A stretch of 64,000 bases of DNA, from positions 8,765,618-8,829,617 of the forward strand of contig CM061231.1 of assembly GCA_030844895.1 (NCBI GenBank), in the 5' to 3' direction. Positions 1 to 10,100 of the stretch are shown here, in pieces; within the stretch, counting starts at the first letter, position 1; the number at the start of each line of letters is the position of its first letter. Both the position numbers and the translations under genes were made by a program. A model generated the notes under the pieces. It did not search any database and had not been told where the DNA came from. It saw nothing but the letters and a program-made list of their open reading frames with translations. Source of the DNA: Ambrosia x helenae. Taxonomy: Eukaryota > Streptophyta > Magnoliopsida > Asterales > Asteraceae.

Positions 1-960
1 CTGTTCTAACCGTTGGATGGCGCCAATGAAGAAACAATAAGTATCCCGGAGATTAGGACTAATCACCGGGGGTTAATACCTATGTTACTGTCAGATTAAT
101 CCTTTACCCAAACCGTAATGGTGACCCGAGTGAGAGCTAATGCAAGTGAGAGTGTATGAAGTGTGTATAAAGTGTGTGAGAACACGATAGTTAAGTGGTT
201 CGGTCGTTAATGACCTACGTCCACTGTAAGTTCACCGGAATATTATTGATGATAAGAAGATTACAATGAGTGTCGTAGTTATGGCTATTTCTGAATGAAT
301 CTACAAGAATTGCATGTGATCTTATTTATAGAGATAACGGTGGGCTGCATGGGGCGGCCCACGGATGACACCATCAGTTTGGGCCCGGCTGAGGCCCAAG
401 CCCATGGTTCTTCTGATAATGGCGGGAAAGGACCTGTTACTGTTGATGTCGTCATGCTATAGTGTGGTCGTTGTAGTAGCTTGACACGTGGCGGACTTCG
501 GGTGGTGCACAGTAACGTCGTACTTGCTACAGTGCTCAGGCTATCCATGCTGTCTGACGTGACGTCTGACAGTTGGCGAGGTAATGCTTGCTGGTCACTA
601 TTCACGACAGCATGTACAGTGTAGCCGTTCACCTTTTGTACTATCTGCCACATGTCCTTCTCCAGCTGGTATGTACTCTGACATGGATCTTTATGAATCT
701 TCCTTCTGCCGTTCCTTGTACTTCATATGAGAGGTGCCAAGGAAGATTCCGCGCGTGGTAGCACGCGCGTATCAGGTGTTGTATGTTGTTTATCGTATGG
801 TTTGGCGCGCGAGACATGTTGATTGCTTGTCTCCGCGCTAGTGTGTTCCCGCGCCATTATCTGGTGTGGTGCTGTTGTTGATAGGGACGCCTTTCAGATT
901 AGGCTCCCTATCCCTTCACACATATTTCCTTAACATAACATATCTTTCACCCGAAAACAA
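1..960. other. Unassigned, relatively GC-rich start of window
   Basis: No recognisable gene. The only sizeable open frame lies on the - strand at 285-653 (122 codons); its translation shows no domain I know and is biased by local composition. The block is richer in G and C than the AT-rich DNA after 960 and contains many CG dinucleotides, as retrotransposon LTR or leader DNA can. A primer-site-like TGGCGCC occurs near 18-24. The far end of any such element would lie outside the window, so this stays unassigned. Confidence 0.3.
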
Positions 961-1731
961 AAATAGTAAAATGTGGCCGTGAAACTCACCTCAAGCAATG
1001 TATGCAAAGCCAACAAAAGAGAATAGGTCGTCCGTGATCAAACACCTACAAATGTCCTAGACGTATAAATCACTAAGTCTATGGCGCGTGTGTTTCGGCA
1101 AGTTGTACGCCCAACTTCTAACACCACTATTTAGTTCAATTCCCAGTTTAATTAAATGTGTATCCTAGGTCTGTTGGTGATGGATTACCCTTATTATAAG
1201 TTACACTTATATTTTCGTATTAATTAACACATTTTTACATCATTATCGACTCAACTCACTTTACCGTATAATTATTTTCCCATTAAATAGTTATACTAGG
1301 ATCTTGTCGATCGATATTACATTTTCAACACTCGACTTGACTCACTTTACCATATATTTACTTTCCCATTAGATAAATATACTAGGATCGTGTCGATTCG
1401 ATAACATATTTTATATTGTCAAGTTCGTAGACTTTTTTAGACGTGTAATCTTTATAGATTATTTACGTTAATTCTCCCATGGATAGATTTCCAACACTTA
1501 CGAAAGTGTTATGTATTTTTCACCTATATTAATCATTTTAGCTCATAAAATATATGTTTCATATCCACATTAGACATAATAACATGTATACGTATCTTGT
1601 AGAAAGTTATACAATATATACTTATTTGTCCGTTTTACATTTTGTCTGTTAACACGCCATGATATAAATACGTCACATTGATTACTTGTATTTATATATT
1701 TTCATGCCCCGAATAATACAAGTTGTTTATA
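961..1731. other. AT-rich intergenic DNA with an 85-bp direct repeat
   Basis: Non-coding AT-rich DNA. Two direct copies of about 85 bp lie at about 1246-1325 and 1330-1410. Each begins with a TCGACT-type start, runs through CTCACTTTACC, a CCCATTA block and ATACTAGGATC, and ends near TGTCGAT. No protein-coding signal was seen. Confidence 0.45.
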
Positions 1732-2150
1732 GGGTATGGATCCTAAGAGAACCAACCCCTATTTGAGATCTGAGAGAACCATTCCGGACCACACATTTCT
1801 TCTTCTTATTATTTTTTTTCTTTAATCGCACGTTTTTATGCAAGAAAAAAATTAATGTTTTTTTTTTCATTTATACACATGTCTATATAACAATTAAAAA
1901 TATGTGTATATTACATTTTCAGCTATACATATGTGTATATTTCAGTTATATATATGGGTATATTGCATTATACATATATGTATATTGCAATTATACACAT
2001 GTGCATATTTAAAAAAAATTAAAAAAAGTTTTCCGGCATAAAAAGCAGCGATTAAAGCAAAATCAAATTTTTTTGCCTTAGAGAAATGTGTGGTCTAGAA
2101 TGGTTCTCTCAGTTCTTAATTTGGCCAAAGGTTCTCATTTGAACCAATTC
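1732..2150. mobile_element. MITE with 8-bp target duplication
   Basis: A non-coding element of about 419 bp with imperfect terminal inverted repeats. The left end, with GAGAACC and then GAGAGAACCATTC, is mirrored on the right by GAATGGTTCTCTC and GGTTCTC. The octamer TGTTTATA flanks both ends (1724-1731 and 2151-2158) and fits a target-site duplication of a hAT- or Mutator-type element. The centre is AT-rich with several TATACACATG-like palindromes. No transposase is present, so it is non-autonomous. Confidence 0.65.
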
Positions 2151-2152
2151 TG

Positions 2153-2180
2153 TTTATATATATATATATATATATATATT
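2153..2180. repeat. (TA)n microsatellite
   Basis: An uninterrupted TA dinucleotide run directly beyond the right end of the 1732-2150 MITE. Confidence 0.8.
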
Positions 2181-3281
2181 TGTAGGAATAAATACTTGTC
2201 ATTGTATTATTATTTTTCCTACATTCAAAATATATACTTTGTTATTTTTCCTAAAGTTTCCAACAATATGTTTCCTTGCAATTAATCATCCTTTAATTCC
2301 TACATAATTTACTTGAAATTTTATAAATAACATTTTCATTTTCAAAATCAAGACTAGATTATTTACAACAAATACTCCAACACTTTTATATTCCCGTATA
2401 AAAGTGTTCATTTTTACACAAATGTTTACCAAGTCTTCAAGTTACCAAATTATTATAAAAACCTTTGTTTTTATATTTTTTCAACATGTTTGATAATCTA
2501 TATATTTATAAGATCTTATTTTATAAAAACACATTTTTATACAAATATTACATTTTTGTAAGTTTACTAACTTTTCACAAAATAACCTTGGAAAGTTAGC
2601 ATCTTCCATTTTTAACACCTAACTTTCCAAAGTCACATTTTTAGATCAAAGTTTCTAAAATGACATTTTATGTCCCTCGACTTTTAAAGTTACAAAATAA
2701 TTCCTTTAACTTTCAAAAAGTTACATTGTCTACCTAGATCTTTTAAAAGTGACAATTTTACACTAAACTAGTAAACTTGTTTTTGTCAATTTTGTCAATA
2801 TAAATTATTATTATGATCCAACACTAGTAATAGTCCAACATAATCTTATTAGGGTTAATAATATGTGTATTTGGTGTATTAGGTCCATAATGTCCAACAT
2901 ATCCATTTTTAGAGTTTCAAAGTTAGTGTATTTAAAGATGTAGTTTTTATATCGTGTAACATTTTTAAGTTTCATCATATTATTATGTTTTAGATAGTTA
3001 TTTTTAGATGATTTAAACCATTTTTAAGCATGTTTGAGTTATTTTTATAAAAATCATTCAAAACATCTGCAAACACATGTGTATGTTAACTTTCTAAAAC
3101 TACAAAATCACTAACTTTTTACACCCAAACTCACGGCCCAAGTATCCTCTTTATAACCCTTTGTTAAACTTGTAAAAATATTCATTATCTCATGATCAAA
3201 ACCCTAGTTATGTGTTATGTTTAAACCTTTAACATATGTAAGATTACGTTAACTTTTAAACTTACAAAAACAATAACAACA

Positions 3282-3331
<50 letters not shown>

Positions 3332-4500
3332 ACGACCTATATATCATACATTTTTAACACTTCCATTTTAGCTTTGATTAACATATGTTTCATTATGTGA
3401 AGATTCATTATTTTAACCCATGTACAACTTGCTTCTAACACATGTTATATAAAAACATACAAAAACTAGAAGCAAAGATAAGAAGCTTACAACTAGCACA
3501 AGGCTAGGGAAGACTCAAAATTCAAGATGGAGATGAGGTTTAAGTGTGTCTTCCAATGGTTAAGCTCCAAGATCTTGTACACACTGATTAAGGTATGGAA
3601 TGGAAGTGATTTTGTGAGTGTTTTGATGAAAAACAAAGTTGAATGGTGATGAAGATGTGGTGGCCGTAGGTTTTTAGTGAGGGGAGGAGGAGTTGGTGTG
3701 TTTTGTTGGTGATGATATTTTTATAATCTTCATGTATTATAATAGCATGTGCATGTACTAGAATTAAACAAGATGTTAAGCATGCACTTAATTCATCATT
3801 TTGGAAAGCAAAAGAAGCAAAATTAGGGTGGCTCTAGCCTCCCCCTAGAACCGGGCCAAAGAAACTTGTGGGACCCACATGCTTTTCCAAAAATATCTCC
3901 TAATTAACTAGTTAAGATTCAACTAAACCGATTAGGGTTTTCGGGTCTTTATCGCGTGTTTATTACGAGCTATTGCGGACATATAATTGACTCTCAAATA
4001 CCCTTAAACATGGATTATTTTAAGAATTGGTAAGTTATTTATGCTTTAATTGGGTGAATTTATATGTTTCGCGCGTATTGGGTGCAATACGCGAACTTTA
4101 TTCATTACCAGGAGATTTGTGTTTGGAGTTTCCAAAACACATAATATTTCATTTTAATTCCCTTTATTTCATATCCTGGGCGTTCGGGACCGTTTTCGGT
4201 TAATTAATCGTTGTCGGGTAATCACCAACGTCCGTTCCGGACAAGTTTATTTGCATACGATTTCGTCGTGCTTCAACATTAAACATGTGCATTCCTATGC
4301 CTCTTATGGGGAATTTGCTATTCTCTAAGGCTTAGTTAAAATAATTAACACAAAATTGCACTTAATTACGTTAATTACGCATAATTAATTAGTACGGAAT
4401 TACCTTAATTTTGCCGATTGTCACAGGAAATGTTTTTATCGTTTGCACCACGCTAAATTATCGGGCGTTTTTTGGTGAAGCAATGTTTACATTTTTGAGG
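2181..4500. other. AT-rich intergenic DNA with a (TA)n tract
   Basis: No supported gene. About 22 TA repeats lie at 3284-3328. From about 3900 the sequence contains CG-bearing stretches of the kind found in plant LTR or leader DNA (TATCGCGTG, TTTCGCGCG, GTTCGGGACCG), but no TG...CA ends, primer site or polypurine tract could be paired. I see nothing else in it. Confidence 0.35.
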
Positions 4501-4544
4501 TGAGTACTCGAGCCCCCTCTTTAAATTATTATTTTTCAAATTTT

Positions 4545-5117
4545 TTTGGGCTAACGTGAATATTAATAGAATAATAGAAAAACATAACAATATCAAACAA
4601 GAACAAACCAGAATACCAACAAACAAGAACATATCAACAAAGACTCAATCAACCACCGGTCCACACTAACCTGGCCACAGACGCCTAGACACAAGACAAG
4701 AACAAGGGATCGAGAGAACTTACAGAGTACTCCAAGCAGCAAGTATGCATATAAACAGTAAACAAGAACAGGGATTAGAAAAGACTTATAGGTTGCAAGC
4801 TTCCAATCCAGATAATACCTTTCTAGAGAGAATCACCAGGCCAACAACAGTTGACCAATCAACACAATAGACTAACAAAAGAAAAAATACAGAAAATAAC
4901 AGACAAGATCTAATAAGATTAGATCTGTTATAGACAAGAAGAGGTCAAGATCTATCAAGAAGATCAAAACCCCAAGAACAGAAACCAAGATAAAACCCTA
5001 GATCTGATAAAGAAAATTTAACAGATCTAAAAGTTAACTAAAACACCAGATCTAAACAAATACATACAACGAAAGAATAGAACAGACTCAGGATACAGAG
5101 CTTTCGCTCTGGTACCA
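4545..5117 (-). mobile_element. Copia leader with initiator-Met primer site
   Basis: Read on the - strand, TGGTACCAGAGC (complement of 5106-5117) directly follows the LTR at 5118-5699 and matches the initiator-methionine tRNA primer site of plant Copia elements. About 560 bp of untranslated leader, full of AGATCT and GATCT words, continues down to about 4545, where similarity to a leader is lost. No gag reading frame follows, so the element is truncated just after its leader. Confidence 0.6.
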
Positions 5118-5699
5118 TGTAAAATACTAAGATCTAATATTCTAAACACAACCACAAATACAATCACAACCTCAAACAATGGCATATAGAAGATATCGAC
5201 AAAACAGAGACAAAATATTATTATTAACCAACCTAGAAAAGTACAAAGACCAAACCTTAGAATCTCAACAATAGTTGAGATCCAAAAGAATACAAAGTTT
5301 GAGCAACAACGGATTAGTTAGATCAGTTGTTGACAAAATATACAACAAATAATACGAAACTTACAAACAAAATACAAGATCAACAATATTGAAAATCCTA
5401 GCTGTGTGTGTGAGAGTACAAAGACGATGAGAGAGAAGAATGATGATCCCAATATGTCTCTCGAAGTATCTAGGGCTTATATACTCCAATGTTCCACTTT
5501 AGCCCCTGCACAATAATAAAACACACAAACAACCCTTCCAGAATACCATAATAACACCTTTTAAGTCGGTCAATACCAGCTGGGTCACAAGCTGGACATC
5601 TGAGCCCAAAAACCAATATAAAACCACCAGCCAAGCCTGGCCCATAACCAAATTCAATAAACCGGCTCAATTAACACTTTATCAATTAAACTTTCAACA
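5118..5699 (-). repeat. Lone Copia 5' LTR
   Basis: On the - strand this 582-bp block begins TGTTGAAAG and ends TTTTACA, the TG...CA form of a retroviral-type LTR, followed at once by the TGGTACCAGAGC primer site. No second LTR or pol domain of the same element was found in the window, so the internal part was lost by deletion or rearrangement. Open frames inside it (for example 5470-5670) are not genes. Confidence 0.7.
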
Positions 5700-5898
5700 A
5701 ATATAAAATGATTAAGTACCTACATTGTGACGTTGATGTTCTCATCTATCAAACAAGTAAAGTGCCATGTTAGCTAATTTCTCCTCTTTTTTATGACCCT
5801 TCTTAGTTCTTACACATCTTTTTTTACACCACCACTTGTTTATCTCATTTTAAATACACTAAAGTGCCATTTGTTTATAAAGATAAAGATAAATTATA

Positions 5899-7036
5899 GA
5901 CAAAATTACACAGATTGTCCTTTATTTATTATTCAAATTGCACATTCTGTCCCTTGTCTTTCATTTGCACTCATTATGTCCTTTATTTTCTCAATTTGTT
6001 ACACTCTATGTCCTTTAGCCTAACTAAGTTAAAAAAGTTGGTTAACTTTATTTTCTAACTTTACACTTTTAACCCTTGTAGTTTTGATCAAACCCAACCC
6101 ACGAATTCGACCACGGTAATTAACGAAATCATAGGGCTATTATAGAACATCAAATTCTGATCAAAACCATATATAACTTGATAGTTACTTGTTTCTTTTA
6201 GAGGTGTAATCGACAAATTAAAGTTTCGGCTGGGTTGTTCTTGTTCTTCAAATTGTGAACGATTTAGTGGATGTTTTTTTATATGTTTTTGCACAGAACT
6301 GATCGATTATGAAGTATGAATCTATACAAGGTTCCAATTTATAGTATAATTGACTGGTTTTACAAGTGGGTTCGTTAAAGTTTTAAATTCGGAAATTTTT
6401 AACGCGTGATTTTGCAAATGTTAGTGCGGATTTTTAGATGTTAGTGCGATTTGGATCCAGAAACAGGTGGGTGTGCTCAGATCTGAGTTTGGGTGCGATT
6501 TGAATGAGTAGGATCTGTTTTTGTTAACGTGGGTCAAGTTCGGTTCGGGTTTTGACTTGTTTTTCGATTCGGTTTGTATCGGTTGGATTGGATATAAGTT
6601 TTTAACAAGTTTCGGTCAGGTTTCATGTTTGTCGGGTTATGTTCGATGTGAATTCGCTTAACTTCGGTTATATATATGTGTATGTTTATATATAAAATGA
6701 GTTTTTGTAAAAACAATATATGTTTTTCATCAATAGTTTTACTTCAAAATTATGATTTTGATCGTAATTTGATGTAGTTTAAAATCCCTATGATTTTGTT
6801 TCATGTCGTGCCTTAGTTTCGTCGTTTTATTTGGAGTTATAAGGCTTAGGAAACTACAGGGGCTAAAAGTGTAAAGTTAGAAAATAAAGTTAACCAACTT
6901 TTTTAACTTAGTTAGGCTAAAGGACAGAGGGTGTAGCAAATTGAGAAAATAAAGGACAGAATGAGTGCAAATGAAAGACAAGGGACAGAAGGTGCAATTT
7001 GGGTAATAAATAAAGGACAATCTGTGTAATTTTGTC
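5899..7036. mobile_element. MULE-type element with ~180-bp terminal inverted repeats
   Basis: About 180 bp at the left (5899-6085) reappears inverted at the right (6857-7036), both built from GGACA-bearing words; the outer ends read GACAAAATTACAC inward. The 9-mer TAAATTATA flanks both ends (5890-5898 and 7037-7045), the 9-bp duplication typical of Mutator-like elements. The interior (about 6090-6855) holds no recognisable transposase, so it is non-autonomous. Its right end lies 150 bp before the hexokinase start codon, so the DNA just upstream of that gene is transposon-derived. Confidence 0.8.
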
Positions 7037-7067
7037 TAAATTATATTATCTCAATAAAATAATAAAA

Positions 7068-7082
7068 TAATATAAAAAGGTG
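7068..7082 (+). promoter_or_regulatory. Possible TATA box of the hexokinase gene
   Basis: TATAAAAAGG lies about 110 bp before the hexokinase ATG, in the short gap between the upstream MULE and the gene. Position and sequence suit a core promoter, but no transcript start can be seen from sequence. Confidence 0.4.
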
Positions 7083-7186
7083 TACAGTCAGAAAAGCCGG
7101 TGATGAAATAAAAGACACCAACTGAACAAACTCCTGTCTCCAGTTTCCATCCAACCACATCTCTCCACTTTGTTTCTACCGTCACA

Positions 7187-10100
7187 ATGTCCACCACCAA
7201 CACCATCACCCCATCACCAGCCGTCCGATCCTTCCGATCACCCAGTCTCCGCTCGCCACGTGTCACCATGCTCCTCCGACCAACCACTGTCTCCACCACC
7301 ACAGCAGCCTCAGTTCCTATATTAACCAAGTTACAGAAAGACTGTGCCACCCCTGTCCCTGTTCTTAGGAACATTGCTGATAATATGGCTGCTGACATGC
7401 GTGCTGGTCTTGCTGTTGATGGTGGTAGTGAGCTTAAGATGATCCTTAGCTTTGTAGATTCTTTGCCTACTGGGTATGTAAGATCTAGTGAATATCATGA
7501 TTATTGTTGTTGTTGACTTTCTTTGACTTTTTGTGGTTATACAAATATTTATATATTTTTTTCTATAAATTGTTATATTGTGTTAACTGCTGAGTTGTTT
7601 GAGATGCTTTAGTGTATGCTATTATTCGTTTATGTCAAATTGTTTTTTTTGTCAGACAGTTAATAAAATAGTTAAAGTTTGACTTTAGAAGTCAAAGTTG
7701 TTACTATTGAAATTCAAAATAAGCAAAATTTATTTACTTTTATGGGAAAATATTAACATCCCACGTTTCCGTATAAAGTTGGTTAACATGTGATGGAAAT
7801 CAGAATTAAGAAAAAGGACAGAAACTATGTGGAATTTGGATTTTAAAAGTGTTATGTTTGACTCTTTGTAGTCAAAATTGGGCCTTGTTTTTGTTCTAGG
7901 AAGCAATTCATTTGGTATTTAACTATGTTGATTGTTTTCCTACTAGGTAAGATCTGGAGACTGTTGTTGTTGACATTGTTTTTGGTTGGTAATTTATATT
8001 TATGAGAATTGGAAGTAAATAATCCTGAGTTTGTCGGGTTGGAATGCAATAATTCCAGCTTGAAAACTGGAATCTAATAGGCCCAACTTGTATTGGTTGT
8101 TATTTCATTGGACCAAAACTAATTGGGTTTAACCTAGTTAGTTTTCTGCCTACGAGCATGCCATAAAATGCAAATGGATCAATAAAATGCATAAAATGGC
8201 GAGTCACATAGGCAAAAAACTAACTGGGTTAAACCCAGTTAGTTTTGGTCTAGTGAAATAAAAACTAACACAAGTTAGGCCTGTTAGATTTCAATTTTCA
8301 AGTTGAGATTATTGTATTCAACCCGACAAAATTTGGATTATTTAATTCCAACTCCTCTTATATTTATATATGTTTTCTTATAAATTATTAAATTGTGTTG
8401 GTTTGGTTGATTGTTTATTGTTTATTTTTTTTTTCAATTGATTTAGTGTATGTATCCTTTTTATTTTTATTTGCTTATTTTGTAACATTGTACTTTATGT
8501 TCACTATTAGAAAGTAGTTGTAAACAGTCCATGTTTTGACTTTAAGTGTCAAAGTTATTGATTTTGAACATCGAAATAAGCAAAATTTGTTTACTTTTAT
8601 AGGAAAATATTAACAACCCACTTTTATATATAAAGTTTGCTAACATGTGACGGAATTTAGAATTAAGAAACAATAAAAAACTATGTGGAATCTGGATTTT
8701 GAAAGTGTTATGTTTGACTATGTGTAGTCAAGATCGGACTATGGCTTTTTTTTTTTTTACTCTGGGTAAGATCTGGAGACTATTATTATTGAGTTTCTTT
8801 GACTTTTTTTTGTTGGTAATTTTTACACAATTTTTTTCTTTAATGCTCTTAATTCAAAAATAGTTTTCATGTTTAACTTTAAATGTCAAAATTAATTTTT
8901 TTTTATCGGCGAACAACTGTGTGGCAACCATCCTTGCGGGGCGCCGTGCCCAAGAATCGACTACTCGACCTCCAGCAGCCCCCGCCTTCTCCCGATGCGC
9001 GGAAACCCGAGCCCCACCCGCCCGAAGACACGACAGTGTTATAGAACTCGGTAATACCTCGCCGCCCGTCAGATTCGAACCGGCGCCACCCGTATTCGAT
9101 CTTCACCCGGATACCAAACCATACATGATGGAAGTGGGGATTGAACCTTTGATCACATAGGTGAAACAAAAGCCACTCCACCACTATGGATGGATAAATG
9201 TCAAAATTATTGATCTTGAACTTCAAAAGTCTATTTTATTGGAAAACATCAATAACTCACGTTTACATTTTTTTTTTGATCGGCTAAGGACATCACCTTG
9301 GTACCCCGTTTCAAATCCCTTTCCGCATCGTCCCTGGGGGCATAAGCCTTTTCAACGTCAATGAGTGTATTTTTGCAGGCCTTAGGATTCGAACCGTGTA
9401 CGGCGGTAACCTCCCTAAGAAATAAAACCCTCCCATCTCTCTCCAACTGAGCTGGGAGTCATTGGCCTTATAACCCACGTTTACATATTTTGTAAAAATT
9501 GTACTCCCTCCGTCCCATTTTAAATGTCCTCCTTTCCTTTTTGTTTGTCCCAAATTAAATGTCCCTTTCCAAAAATGGAAATGTAATTTCCAGTTTTGCC
9601 CATAAAAGACAAAACACAATCACCACTTTTGAGGATATTATTGTCATTTTATCACATACAAACAAAAAATTTCTTAAAATGTGTGTTTTTGGAAGTGGGA
9701 CATTTAAAATGGGACGGAGGGAGTACTTTATTGTTGTTGACTTTCTTTGACTTATTTTTTATGGTTGGTTTTTACATAATTTTTGTTTTGTAATTTTTTT
9801 AACTATTAAGAAGATACTTTAGCATGTTTTTCTACCTTTTTTGCCTCTACTTTTCGCACCGCTTGCCCTGCTACAAAGCGACTATCTCTCAACCCAACTA
9901 GAGGAGATACACCCGTCAGGTCAATACAAGCATGCTTCCCCCCGGCCCACCCAAAGACAAGGAGATCTGCTGGTCGTAGGGTGGATCTTCCTTCTGCTGG
10001 ATCCGAGAGGAAGTTCACACGAGCCTCCTTCTTGGCTGAGAATTGAGATCCCAGCCCTTCTTAAAATGTCCTATAGAATTGTTTCATTTAATTCTGTTGA

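Noticed and set aside
285..653. 122-codon open frame on the - strand at the start of the window
   Set aside because: No recognisable domain, no exon structure, and it lies in GC-rich, probably LTR or leader DNA where long frames arise by chance.
8903..9364. Several 60-110-codon frames in hexokinase intron 1
   Set aside because: They translate the SINEs on either strand; tRNA-like boxes and target duplications explain the sequence.
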